A DNA stretch of 64,000 nt from Stentor roeselii. Taxonomy: Eukaryota; Ciliophora; Heterotrichea; Heterotrichida; Stentoridae. The stretch covers positions 1 to 64,000 of the forward strand of contig RSEH01000221.1 in NCBI GenBank assembly GCA_006503475.1, read 5' to 3'. Under the pieces are notes generated by a model. It searched no databases. It was given only the letters and a program-made list of their open reading frames with translations, and had not been told where the DNA came from. Below, one piece after another: positions 48,899 to 58,093 of this stretch. Every line of letters starts with the position of its first letter. The stretch's first letter is position 1. Made by a program: the position numbers and the translations under genes.

Positions 48899-49678
48899 AT
48901 GTCATTATTTCAAGAGTTTAAAAGAAACCTTTCAAGTAAAGAAAACTCGAAATGCGTTGATTGTGGCTCTGCAGGCCCCGGGTGGGCTTGCGTTGTTTTT
49001 GGAGTTTATGTCTGTGAAAAGTGTTCAGCTGTGCACAAAGAAATGGATTTAGATACGAGTTATATCAAGTCACTCACAATGGACTCTTGGTCAGTTTACC
49101 AGATTAACCTGCTGGTGACTGGCGGGAATAAACGATTTCGAGACTTTTTGAACCAGTTTGACCTTCCTGAAAATCAGAGTATTTTAGAGAAATACTCATC
49201 AGAAGCTGCGATTCATTACAAAACGCTTTTAAAACATGAGTCAGAGTATAAAACATTAACACCTGCTTCTCTTGTGACTCTTGAAGACCAGACTGAAGAG
49301 AGCTCATCATGGGTTACAAGTACAAAATCTTATTTCTCAGAAACTATGTCAAAAGTTTCTAATTTCAAGTCAAGTGCTTTGAACACCTTAAAATCTTTAA
49401 ATTCTTTCAGTGCTTTCAGTTTGAAAATAAGTGAAAGTGAAAATCCTTTACTTGAAAACTTGAAAACTCAAACAAAAAACTTAATCGAATCTTCAAAAAA
49501 CCTCGGAGAAGTTTCTAGTTCTTCTATTCAGTCATTTACCATGAAAGGACTTGAAATGATGAAGGAAGTCAAAAGCTTAGCAGTTGAAAAAGCGAAAACA
49601 ATTTACAGTCAAGAAAAAGAAGAAGAAAGTACTGAAATGGTTGAAATGAAGTCTTTTGGCTGTATTAGATTTAATTAA
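48899..49678 (+). CDS. ArfGAP-domain protein with lysine at the catalytic arginine position
   Basis: The protein has 259 residues from the ATG at 48899. It has an ArfGAP zinc finger with C19, C22, C39 and C42 (CVDCGSAGPGWACVVFGVYV and CEKC) and the following YIKSLTMDSW and GGNKRFRDFL, as in ArfGAP1. The conserved CSGxHRxLG, whose arginine is the catalytic finger, reads CSAVHKEMD: the arginine is K47 and the LG is lost. GAP activity is therefore doubtful and it may bind ARF without stimulating GTP hydrolysis. The Ser-rich C-terminal half may bind curved membranes as in ArfGAP1. It starts 19 bp after the Fizzy-type gene and 3 bp precede the EF-hand gene. Confidence 0.88.
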   Translation: MSLFQEFKRNLSSKENSKCVDCGSAGPGWACVVFGVYVCEKCSAVHKEMDLDTSYIKSLTMDSWSVYQINLLVTGGNKRFRDFLNQFDLPENQSILEKYSSEAAIHYKTLLKHESEYKTLTPASLVTLEDQTEESSSWVTSTKSYFSETMSKVSNFKSSALNTLKSLNSFSAFSLKISESENPLLENLKTQTKNLIESSKNLGEVSSSSIQSFTMKGLEMMKEVKSLAVEKAKTIYSQEKEEESTEMVEMKSFGCIRFN

Positions 49679-49681
49679 TAA

Positions 49682-50254
49682 ATGGAAGTCAAAAAGTTCG
49701 CTTTGTCCGACTATCAAAAAGAAGAGCTGAAGTTCGTTTATGACCTTTTTTCCCCTGCTAACGGGAAGATCTCTTTAGAATCAGCGAAAAATCTCCTGTT
49801 TCGACTGGAGGAAGCCAGTGAAAAACAACAATTTTTCATGAGTCCTTCAATTAAACTTTCAAAGTCAGAACCAAATTCGCCTGAATTTTCCACGTCGCCT
49901 GGACTTACGCCCTTTATAAATATTTCAAGTATTGTAACTTTCCCGAATGGGCAGAATGAGTGCACTTTCGAAGAATTCACGACAATGTACGAAAATATCA
50001 TGAGTCAGAACTCGTATGAAGACTTGATTCAACATGCTTTCGCGCTTTTTGATATCAAAAAAACTGGAACTTTTGATTTTAGGGATTTGCAAGTCGTTGC
50101 TGATATTTTGGGAGAAAGTATTGCTAATGATGATGAAGCGAAAAGATTGATTAATTCTATTAATCCTGGGTCGAATGAAGGAGTCACTTTTAAGGAGTTT
50201 AAAGAGTTTTTTATGAATGATATTAAACATGATGAGAATTCGAACCAGGATTAG
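49682..50254 (+). CDS. EF-hand calcium-binding protein, calmodulin/centrin-like
   Basis: The protein has 190 residues. One clear EF-hand loop is DIKKTGTFDFRD (about 124-135), with the terminal ligand D where E is usual. A partial hand before it (VYDLFSPANGKISLESAK) and one after it (NPGSNEGVTFKEF) are degenerate. The inserted Ser/Pro segment between hands (about 55-85) is unusual. It may be a calcium sensor of the cortex or basal bodies. The gap to the ArfGAP gene is 3 bp. Confidence 0.75.
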   Translation: MEVKKFALSDYQKEELKFVYDLFSPANGKISLESAKNLLFRLEEASEKQQFFMSPSIKLSKSEPNSPEFSTSPGLTPFINISSIVTFPNGQNECTFEEFTTMYENIMSQNSYEDLIQHAFALFDIKKTGTFDFRDLQVVADILGESIANDDEAKRLINSINPGSNEGVTFKEFKEFFMNDIKHDENSNQD

Positions 50255-50513
50255 AAGAGTAAGATTGGGTTAAATAGCTTGATGGTTGTTTTAAGATTTT
50301 ATTACTCAGGCTATAATATAGTCTTTATATTGAAATTCTAAAATTCTATTTTAAACCTACTAAACTATTTAAAATATTATAATCAATACAGAAAATAATC
50401 TAGAAAACTGAAACAACATAAAAAAAAATCTCAAAAAACACTCCAAAAAAAACCCCAAAAACCTCATTAAAAATCATAACTCCCTAAAGAGAATTCTAAA
50501 CTACTATCAACAA

Positions 50514-51278
50514 CTATCCATTCATCAAAGCTTTTTTCCTGATCATATAAGGATCCTTGAAATGTCTAGCAGTTTCAACATATGTCATCCTCGAAACAGT
50601 CTTAAACTGTCCCGGATGATAAACAACCGGAACATAATCCTCCACATCTTTATGAGCATATTTCGGAAAATGTCCTTTATCAATTTTCTTATAATCCCTT
50701 TGCGAAGAAGTCTGCATCGGAACAACAAATTTCTCCGATTTCGAGATACTAGACTTAGCCCTATTCAAATTTTCCTCTCCTTTAACAGGTCGAAATTCAC
50801 TTTCATAAGAGCTTTTCCCTTGAAACTTAAGTTTAGTATCATGAACAGGGTGCACAGGCCGTTTCGTATGGCAAAAATCAACAGGTCCCCAATCAGGAAA
50901 GTCCCTATTATACTGCGACTGCCCAGCAAGTCGAAAGCTCGGCTGAGGTGTTGAAGACTGCTCGACTGGAACGACTTCAACGACATATCCTGAAAATTTC
51001 TTCCGATATTCAGTCTCCAAGTCCATCTTTTGACGATTTCGATGGTAAAGAGGAGGAGTCTTCGGAAGAACTGGAGTCATGCTCGGCCTTGAGTAACACC
51101 TTCGGTAGTCCGACTTGTAAGACTCTCGTGTTGCGAAAGTTTTTTTATTACCACCTGGGCATAGGTGCTTTCCACAGATGCATAAAAAACAGAGACAACG
51201 GTTTACAAGGTGGTAGTTTTCGGGAATTACGTCGATTTCATCATCGTCTAGAGGACAATTTGATAACTTTTTAGACAT
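50514..51278 (-). CDS. SAXO/FAM154-type axonemal microtubule-stabilising protein
   Basis: The protein has 254 residues. The N-terminal Cys-rich segment CLCFLCICGKHLCPG matches the SAXO signature (CxCxxCxCGxHxCP). Six short Mn-type repeats follow at about 20-40 residue intervals, for example ESYKSDYRRC, SQYNRDFPDWGP, SSYESEFRPV, SSQRDYKKID and MTYVETARHFK, with the aromatic and charged pattern that binds microtubules in the human proteins. It should sit on axonemal or cortical microtubules and protect them from cold. Its ATG shares a base with the stop of the upstream gene. Confidence 0.85.
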   Translation of the reverse strand: MSKKLSNCPLDDDEIDVIPENYHLVNRCLCFLCICGKHLCPGGNKKTFATRESYKSDYRRCYSRPSMTPVLPKTPPLYHRNRQKMDLETEYRKKFSGYVVEVVPVEQSSTPQPSFRLAGQSQYNRDFPDWGPVDFCHTKRPVHPVHDTKLKFQGKSSYESEFRPVKGEENLNRAKSSISKSEKFVVPMQTSSQRDYKKIDKGHFPKYAHKDVEDYVPVVYHPGQFKTVSRMTYVETARHFKDPYMIRKKALMNG

Positions 51279-51865
51279 TAACTATTACTAGTGAACTTTG
51301 ATAGTTGGGATAGGTTTGAGTCGGTTACTTCTTTGCCTATTGAGATTAATTTTAGAACTTCTTTGTCGTAATCGGATTGAATACGGAAAATCACGTAGGA
51401 TCTTGATTTGAACCACAGGATGTTGCTTTCGTATCTTAAACGGTAAAAACCTCGACCCCAACGGTAGGGGTTGTACCATCTGGGTAAACCGTAGGGGATG
51501 ATACCGTCGAAATCTTGAACTGGAATCACACGTTTTGTGTAATGTCCCCAGCCTGTCATCGGGTATGTCTCAATCTTGACAAGCTGACCACCTTCAATCA
51601 AGACAAGTTTATGTAGGAACTTTCTAAATCTCATTAAACTGAACATATAAAGAAAAGTGAAACCTGGGACTGTATATTGAGAAAAAGATCCAAGCATCGA
51701 CAAAGGATCCAAATGATACAAGAAGTAGATATACCCAGGCCAGATGATCGACAAATATTTAAGATAATTCGACATCCCTGACCATTTCAGCACAAGGAAC
51801 TCTCCATTGCTATCAAAAACAAGTCTTCTGGGAATCCTCGGCTTGGTAGCGAAGAACCTAAACAT
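51278..51865 (-). CDS. Two-TM protein, possibly mitochondrial, 195 aa
   Basis: The ATG at 51865 (MFRFFATKPR) is preferred; a longer frame starts only with TTG. The N-terminus is basic and could be a mitochondrial presequence. Two hydrophobic segments lie at about 40-60 (YLKYLSIIWPGYIYFLYHL) and 66-85 (YTVPGFTFLYMFSLM), followed by a soluble domain rich in Tyr and Arg. The layout is like TMEM70/TMEM186-type assembly proteins but I cannot name the family. The TAA stop overlaps the next gene's start as TAATG. Confidence 0.65.
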   Translation of the reverse strand: MFRFFATKPRIPRRLVFDSNGEFLVLKWSGMSNYLKYLSIIWPGYIYFLYHLDPLSMLGSFSQYTVPGFTFLYMFSLMRFRKFLHKLVLIEGGQLVKIETYPMTGWGHYTKRVIPVQDFDGIIPYGLPRWYNPYRWGRGFYRLRYESNILWFKSRSYVIFRIQSDYDKEVLKLISIGKEVTDSNLSQLSKFTSNS

Positions 51866-51904
51866 TTTCCTATTAAAACAACCAAAAAACAAGCAACTTA
51901 ATAA

Positions 51905-54160
51905 TTATCTAAAACTGCATTCAAGACTATCCTGAATATACCCGGGCAAGTCTTTCAATCCAACTTCAGCAGCATGAGCAAGGAACTCTTCAATATCCGA
52001 GTCATTAAAATGCCATCGAAACTCTTCAAAAAATTCTTTCAATTCTTTAATTCCAACTTCTTCAAATCCTTTTCCCATCCTTTCCTCAAAATAGTTATCA
52101 AGCAACAAACTAACAACTTTTCTAGGAGGAAACTTTTGACTTTTAACAAGGACTTCAACAGCCTCTCTAAGTCCATCTAATCCGATTTTAAACTCTTTAT
52201 CCTGTTTATACCTTACAGGGTGACATTCTCTAGCAAATAACCGAAGTTCATCATCTTCAATTTCAGTTCCAACCAAGGCAAAAACGTCATCCAAATGAAC
52301 GATTTCCAGTTTTTCATCAGCATAAAGCTGAAAAATCTCTTCAATAAACTTTTTCTGGAATTCAGTTAATTCTTGCCCTTTATTTTTCAGGTAAAATCCA
52401 CGAAAGACCATTTTAAGTTGTCTGTAAATTTTTCTGGCAAGTTGACTTTTTTCGATTTTAGAAGAAATCAAAGCAGATTCTAAATGATTTCTTTTTTTCA
52501 TCATTTCGATTGATGTGCAGAAGGTGAGGAGCTTGAGGATGATGGGAAGAAGAAGGAAAAGGTCGAGAAAGCAGATAAAAGGTGAGATGTAAAGTAAAGG
52601 ATTTGAAGAAGACCCGTTGATGAAGGAGCAGAAGTAAAGAGTAAGCCAGAGAAGAAGAGAAATGAAAGAACCTTGCAAAAAGTACTTTAAAGTAACAGGA
52701 CCAAATGAATCAAACCAGAAAAGCAGCGCATGTCGACTAGGAATCGCTCCAGTGAATAAGTAACTGAAGGTCACCTTGCAGGGGTGCACCGGGATACACA
52801 AAAACGTTAATGGAGACGATGCTAATGACGGTATTCTTCCAAAAAGATAAGATGGCTTTGGTAGGGTCTCTGCTTCTTCAGCTTTATAAGAAAATAAAGT
52901 CTCGGGTGTTATTTCTGGAGTCAGTTTCTTTATGATTGAGGCTAGTTTAGATAGAATCAAAAGAAGTAATAATCCGAGGGTAATGGGTAAGGACAGTAGA
53001 AGGTATGACTCGTATGGAATAGTGTAAAGCAGAAGTGCTCTGTAAGAAACGATTATTGAAAGAGTCACTGAGTAACCAAGGAGGGTCATTGATAAGTGCT
53101 CGTGAATTGTCTGGCCGAAACACTTTCCCAGGTACTCCGAAAAGTTTAACCTTTTTAATGAAAAATTACTCAGCAAGTAAGGAGATTTGATGAAAAGTTG
53201 CTTTGTGAAGAAATATTTCACTAGAGCTTCAGGAAGGTCTTCTAGGTTTTTATCTTGGTTTTTTAAATCTTCTTCTAAATCTGATAGTTTTGCCTCGAAA
53301 TTCCTCCAGGTTACTAGAAAACCTTGACAGATCATTAAAAGAATGATGCAAGTCCCTGCATAGATCATTGAAAATAAACAGAGACCGTAGATTATATCAT
53401 CGAGTTCCAAGTCTTCAAAAGGGTCGAGATAGAAGAGAAGGGTGCAAAAAGCACTTAACAAAAGAAGAATTCCGAGGTTTTCATATAAAGTGTATAAAGC
53501 AAGTTTTAAAGCATCGTCAGTGATTTTTTCTAAAGAGTCTTTCCAATAAATCAAGATAAAACAAACACACAAGATGACAACAGCGAAAACTCCAGTTAAT
53601 GAAAGTTCGTCTTTATCCTCATCAGGTTCATCTTCATCATCATCAGTTTCATTGTCTTTCTCATGATTTTCACCTTCCTGTTCATTAGATTTCGTCACTG
53701 ATGTCCCTTCTTCATTACTTTTCTTTGTCTTCTCCTCAGTCATTAAGATTTGATTATATTCTTCTAAATTTTCTATTTCCTCTTCAAGTTCTTGAAAACC
53801 TTCTTCAGAGTAATTTTTGTAATCATCAATTTTCCTTTGCAGGTCTTCATAAAGAGCTAAAAGGTCGTCGTATTGTTTTTGTAAAGATTTATTTTCCGTT
53901 GATAGGTTTTTGTTTAGTTCTTGTTTCAGTGACAAAGAACTCATCAGACCTCGAGAAGCATCTGACTTCGAAGCCTGGGTTTCAACCTCCACAGAAGCAT
54001 CGGACTCTGACAAAGTTGAAGATTTTTCAAGGTTCTGCTTTTGTTGGAGTTTTTCATATTCAGTTAAAGATTCAGTCTCATAATAAACCATGATTGACCC
54101 TTGAGTTTCTTGTGCGAGTAACATCGAAACATTGAGAAGAAAGATCAAAATTATAATCAT
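51905..54160 (-). CDS. MLO-like multi-pass membrane protein with EF-hand-like tail
   Basis: The protein has 751 residues from the ATG at 54160; a longer frame would overlap the divergent gene. A signal peptide (IIILIFLLNVSMLLA) precedes an acidic coiled coil (about 75-165). Then come about seven membrane helices. The segment ALYTLYENLGILLLLSAF, preceded by FAVVILCVCFILIYWK, and YAGTCIILLMICQGFLVTW followed by RNFEAKLSDLEE resemble the TM1-TM3 and W-W-E wording of plant MLO proteins. The tail has EF-hand-like helices (FQLYADEKLEIVHLDD). MLO proteins act as calcium channels. The match is by memory. Confidence 0.6.
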   Translation of the reverse strand: MIIILIFLLNVSMLLAQETQGSIMVYYETESLTEYEKLQQKQNLEKSSTLSESDASVEVETQASKSDASRGLMSSLSLKQELNKNLSTENKSLQKQYDDLLALYEDLQRKIDDYKNYSEEGFQELEEEIENLEEYNQILMTEEKTKKSNEEGTSVTKSNEQEGENHEKDNETDDDEDEPDEDKDELSLTGVFAVVILCVCFILIYWKDSLEKITDDALKLALYTLYENLGILLLLSAFCTLLFYLDPFEDLELDDIIYGLCLFSMIYAGTCIILLMICQGFLVTWRNFEAKLSDLEEDLKNQDKNLEDLPEALVKYFFTKQLFIKSPYLLSNFSLKRLNFSEYLGKCFGQTIHEHLSMTLLGYSVTLSIIVSYRALLLYTIPYESYLLLSLPITLGLLLLLILSKLASIIKKLTPEITPETLFSYKAEEAETLPKPSYLFGRIPSLASSPLTFLCIPVHPCKVTFSYLFTGAIPSRHALLFWFDSFGPVTLKYFLQGSFISLLLWLTLYFCSFINGSSSNPLLYISPFICFLDLFLLLPIILKLLTFCTSIEMMKKRNHLESALISSKIEKSQLARKIYRQLKMVFRGFYLKNKGQELTEFQKKFIEEIFQLYADEKLEIVHLDDVFALVGTEIEDDELRLFARECHPVRYKQDKEFKIGLDGLREAVEVLVKSQKFPPRKVVSLLLDNYFEERMGKGFEEVGIKELKEFFEEFRWHFNDSDIEEFLAHAAEVGLKDLPGYIQDSLECSFR

Positions 54161-54206
54161 AATAATGTTTATAATGAAAAATTTATCAAAATCTCGATAA
54201 CTAAAA

Positions 54207-55034
54207 ATGAACATCTTTTATTTCCTTATTCTAAATTTTTCCCTTTCCTTCACCCTAGTCCTAAATGATACTTTCAAAGACCTTTCCAACTGGGAAGCCG
54301 TGGATCAGTCAGGCCAAAGCACAGGAAACAACGAGTTGCAATACTATCGAAAAGACTCCAGAAACATCTACCGTACAATGCATCATTACGGCCGAGCCTT
54401 AAAGTTAACATCCAGATACGAGCCTCTGGGTCACAACGGTTATTCCTACACATCAGGAAAAGTAATATCAAAAAGTAAAGTCGGTCCTTACGGCTTCATC
54501 AACATTCGAGTACTTGTTCCTAAGGACTACGGAGTTTTAGCTAGTTTAATGCTATTCCCATCATCAGGGGAAAATGAATACGGCCCTTGGGCTGCCTGTG
54601 GGCAAATCGTGATGCTTGACACGAAGTGTTTTGAACAAGAAGCTCAATCTTTTCTTTTTTTCGGAGGACCTTACCCGGACCAGGTGATATTTCCTGGGTA
54701 CAGTGATAGAATCATTAACTCTATCGACTGGAGTGTTCCGCATTACTTCGGACTTGAATGGCAACCGAGTTATTTAAAATTTTGGCTTGATGCTCAGATA
54801 GTTGATGGAATTATCAATGGATTGAACTATTTAACAGTAAATTCAAGTACCTGGTACTCAAAAACCTCTGAAGGGAACTTCTTTCAAAGTGGAGCCCCTT
54901 TCGACGTCGGTACAAACATCATCATGTCTCTCGCGACAGGTGGTGACTGGGTCTGTGGCATTCCAGGGTGTTGTGACTCTATTCCATCCAAGTCAAGTCT
55001 TTACATATTCAACGTGGAAGTCTGGAAACAGTAA
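54207..55034 (+). CDS. GH16-fold protein lacking catalytic acids (beta-1,3-glucan-binding-like)
   Basis: The protein has 275 residues. A signal peptide covers 1-17. The GH16 jelly-roll wording is present: DTFKDLSNWEAVDQ, STGNNELQYY, YTSGKVISKSKVGPYGFINIR is in the N half, and WSVPHYFGLEWQP follows. The active site ExDxxE (GEIDIME) is replaced by GQIVMLD: Q133, V135 and D138. It is probably a secreted non-enzymatic glucan binder, similar in this respect to insect beta-1,3-glucan recognition proteins, which also lost these residues. It may sense or bind bacterial or algal food. Gap to the ABHD gene is 14 bp. Confidence 0.85.
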   Translation: MNIFYFLILNFSLSFTLVLNDTFKDLSNWEAVDQSGQSTGNNELQYYRKDSRNIYRTMHHYGRALKLTSRYEPLGHNGYSYTSGKVISKSKVGPYGFINIRVLVPKDYGVLASLMLFPSSGENEYGPWAACGQIVMLDTKCFEQEAQSFLFFGGPYPDQVIFPGYSDRIINSIDWSVPHYFGLEWQPSYLKFWLDAQIVDGIINGLNYLTVNSSTWYSKTSEGNFFQSGAPFDVGTNIIMSLATGGDWVCGIPGCCDSIPSKSSLYIFNVEVWKQ

Positions 55035-55048
55035 TATTTTAATATAAG

Positions 55049-56194
55049 ATGAAAGTCGTAGGTCTTGCCCTTGCAGGGTTCTTCGGTTTGCCTTATTACT
55101 ACTCAGACATCCGGGTCTACTCATCGCCGAACAGTGAAACTTTGAATCACGTGTTAAAAATCTCAGAACTTTCTAGTTTTCACTCAACGCCTTGGCTTAA
55201 CCTCGGCCTTTTGCAGTCTTTATTCGGATCTACCCCGATTCACCTGTTTTCAGACATGGAGGCAGTAAAGCACATTGAGTATAAAAGAGAAGTTTTCAAG
55301 TTTTCAGATGGAGGAAGTTACTCTTTAGACACTTTTGGACCTGATTCAAATAAAATCCTTTTCATTGTTCCTGGATTGACAGGTGGAAGTGAGTCTGTCT
55401 ATATCAAGCATATTGTTTTAGAGGCAGCGGCTCAAGGGTTTCGTGCTGTTGTCATGAATGGACGCGGGATCAATGGGACCCCCTTGACTGTAAGGTTTAA
55501 ATAGACTGTCAGGACGAACCAGTTGGGGTGCAGCAAGGATATCAAGGAAATCATTGAAAAAATCAAGATAGATAATGAAAACTCAAAAGTCGTCGCAGTT
55601 GGAACCTCCATGGGCGGAAACCAACTTTTGAAATACGCTGGTGAACAAGGAAAAGAATCAAAAATTGAAGGTATTGTTGCACTTTGTGCACCTTTTGATA
55701 TTGTTATTTGCAGCAGGTATCTTAGGAAACGGTCACCGATTCATTCGATTCCTGATCAGTTTCTTGTGGAGAATATGTTGAGGGTTATTAAGTCAAATGA
55801 AGATAGTTTGCTCCATAGTTATGAAGAACTTGGAATTAACTTGGATGAAGTTTATAAAGCTGAAAGAAGCTTTGAATTTGATTCGGTTTTTACTTGTAAG
55901 TTACTTGGGTATAAAAATCCGGAACATTATTATCGGAAGTCGAGTTGTGTTAAGTATTTGCATAAGGTGCATACACCTACTTTGGCTATTAGCTCGCTTG
56001 ATGATCCGGTTGTTACTAGTGATTGCATACCGTATGAAGAGTTTAAAGGTAATCCTTATCTGGTACTTGTGGAAACTTTAAGGGGAGGGCATATCGGTTG
56101 GTTTACTGGGTTATATCCAAAAAGGGTAAAACATAAATAGTGGTATCCTAAAGTCGCAGTTGACTTTTTAAGTAATGTGCTAGAAACTCGATAA
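55049..56194 (+). CDS. ABHD1/ABHD3-type alpha/beta hydrolase, two introns
   Basis: Exons 55049-55489, 55505-56125 and 56141-56194 join by removing GTAAGGTTTAAATAG and GTAAAACATAAATAG (371 residues). An N-terminal hydrophobic anchor is followed by IVPGLTGGSESVYIK (oxyanion region), NGRGINGTPL, VGTSMGGNQLLKYA (nucleophile serine), SSLDDPVV (aspartate) and GGHIGW (histidine): the full triad in ABHD1/3 order. Members cleave phospholipids or lipids at membranes. Splicing is needed: unspliced, the frame ends at 55504 and separates the oxyanion region from the triad. Confidence 0.92.
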
Positions 56195-56227
56195 AATAGT
56201 TAAAAATAGCAAATCAATTTATTAATC

Positions 56228-57001
56228 CTATTCTTGTACATGAACCACAGTCACAGACACGTCAGCATCTTTCGCAATAGTCTCATTGGTATTACTAGCG
56301 ACAGTGGCCTTCGCCTTCCTCTTCATCATAATGAATTCAAAAGTAGTCAATCCAAGAATCTTAAGCCTTGCATGAAAAACAATTAAATAAACCATCCAAA
56401 TCAAAGTAAAAAAGCTATAAACAATAAGCAGGACAATTTCCACAACCCAACATTCATCATCATGATATTTTTCATAATTTTTCCATCGATTCCCTTCAAA
56501 AAGATTTCCCTTTAAAAAAAACTCTGTGAAAACAATGACAGAAACAACAAGCAACGTTAAAGAATTCATCAAAAATGAAAATAAACAAAAAACAAAGCTT
56601 TTATAGTTCTTTTTCCCGATGCAGTTATTGACCCATTTGCAGTGATGATCAAAAAAATAAACACATCGATCACATTGGATGCAATGTTTGCTGTTTTTGT
56701 TTACTGTTGACTTGCATGGCGGGCAGTAACCTGAAGTGCTTTTGTTTTGAATGACGATTTGAAGACGACTTGTGACATCTGTTGGGTCTGACAAGGTCGT
56801 CTTCGCACCGAAGTAAATGATTAGCAAATAGGAAAAGTGGTATATCAGTGAGTAGACTGCCTATATTTTAAATACTTTGACACTCTCTGGAAGCACTGGT
56901 AAAATACTTAGGTCGTTCATTGTGATCTGAGCTATTAGACTTAGCCAGAGAAATATTTGAAAAGGGTGTAAAGGCCAGCTAAGCCCATTCTTTCGAGTCA
57001 T
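56228..57001 (-). CDS. DHHC palmitoyltransferase, one intron
   Basis: Exons 56876-57001 and 56228-56860 are joined by removing GTATTTAAAATATAG (56861-56875), giving 252 residues. Two N-terminal membrane helices (HPFQIFLWLSLIAQ, and the segment restored by splicing) precede the Cys-rich DHHC domain: YCPPCK, HCIQCDRCVYFFDHHCKW, VNNCIGKKNYKSF. Two more helices and the TTFEF motif (TTxE family signature) follow. The enzyme transfers palmitate to cysteines at Golgi or plasma membrane; its products are substrates of thioesterases such as 13550-14188. Size is small but typical. Confidence 0.95.
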
Positions 57002-57089
57002 TATAGAATTATCTTAGTTGGATTTGAGGTAAATCATCCACATCAATAAAAAACCTAGCTTAATCAAAGTTAACTTCATTCGAAATTAC

Positions 57090-57429
57090 TTAGATCTCCT
57101 TCTTTTTAGCTTCTTCTTCTTCAGTTTTGATTCTTTGTGGTTTCAAACTGTTTTGAATGTCAAGATTGGCTTCGAACCCTGACCTTATATACACTTCATT
57201 GAGAATCCTCCTCAAGTAATTATAATCTGGCCTGTCTTCAAACCTGAGAGTGCGAGTGTAGTTCAGAAAAGTGACAAACTCAGCAGGTAGCCCTGAACAA
57301 AGCACTTCAGGAAACGTGTTCATTTTCTTTTCCATGATATTTCGGTACTTCTCATTCTTCGTGTTTCCTGGAAGTCCCTGCCACGGCAAACTTCCTTTAA
57401 GTAGGTAAATGAAAACATTTAAAAGACAT

Positions 57430-57461
<32 letters not shown>

Positions 57462-58019
57462 GAGACTCGTGTTTAAAGATGCGTATCTTGCTGTTCCGGT
57501 TAAGCTTTTACCGTCTCGATAAGGAATATGTGCATTAGTCCGACTATCCTTATACCTCTTCGACAATCCAAAGTCAATAACAAAGACAGTATTAGCCTTA
57601 TTCGCCAATCCAAGCAAGAAGTTATCAGGTTTAATATCTCTATGAAGATATCCCCGATGATGCATATACTCAATCCTACGAATCATCTGGTCAGCAAGTA
57701 AAAGCACAGTCCTTAAATGAAGTTTCCCTTTATTCGACTGAAGAAGTTCTTCAAGAGACTGTCCAAGCAACTCCATGACCATCACATTATGTGTGCCTTC
57801 AACTCCAAACCAAAATATCTGCGGAATTCCTGAATCTCCTTGAAAAACTCTATAAAGACGAGCCTCATAAAGCAACTGAGGATGATTCGAGCTCACTTTT
57901 TCCATCTTCACAGCAACCTGCTCGTTATTCTGGGTGTTAGTCGCGATGTAAATCTCTCCAAAAGAGCCTGAGCCTATTTTACGCCCAACTCGATATTTCC
58001 CTGCGATTCTGAATTCCAT
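57090..58019 (-). CDS. Casein kinase 1
   Basis: The protein has 309 residues. CK1 signatures are GRKIGSGSFGEIY, VAVKMEKV, LHRDIKPDNFLLG, IDFGLSKRYKD, the basic loop (HIPYRDGKSLTGTARYASLN) and EQSRRDDMECL. SIN is replaced by the usual CK1 wording. The tail is short and acidic/basic (EEEEAKKKEI). CK1 phosphorylates acidic or primed sites in signalling, trafficking and cilium control. All catalytic residues are present. Single exon; divergent with the next gene at 75 bp. Confidence 0.97.
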
Positions 58020-58093
58020 TTCAAATTATTTGGCTAAAAGGACTTTGAAGTTTCAACTTTTCTATTGTTTGAGAATTTTGTGAATTTATAATA

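Noticed and set aside
54161-54214. Longer N-terminus for the MLO-like gene starting at 54214
   Set aside because: It would overlap the start of the GH16-like gene, and the ATG at 54160 directly begins a good signal peptide.
57150-57190. tRNA B-box-like words (for example ggcttcgaaccc)
   Set aside because: They lie inside the CK1 coding sequence and no cloverleaf can be drawn.
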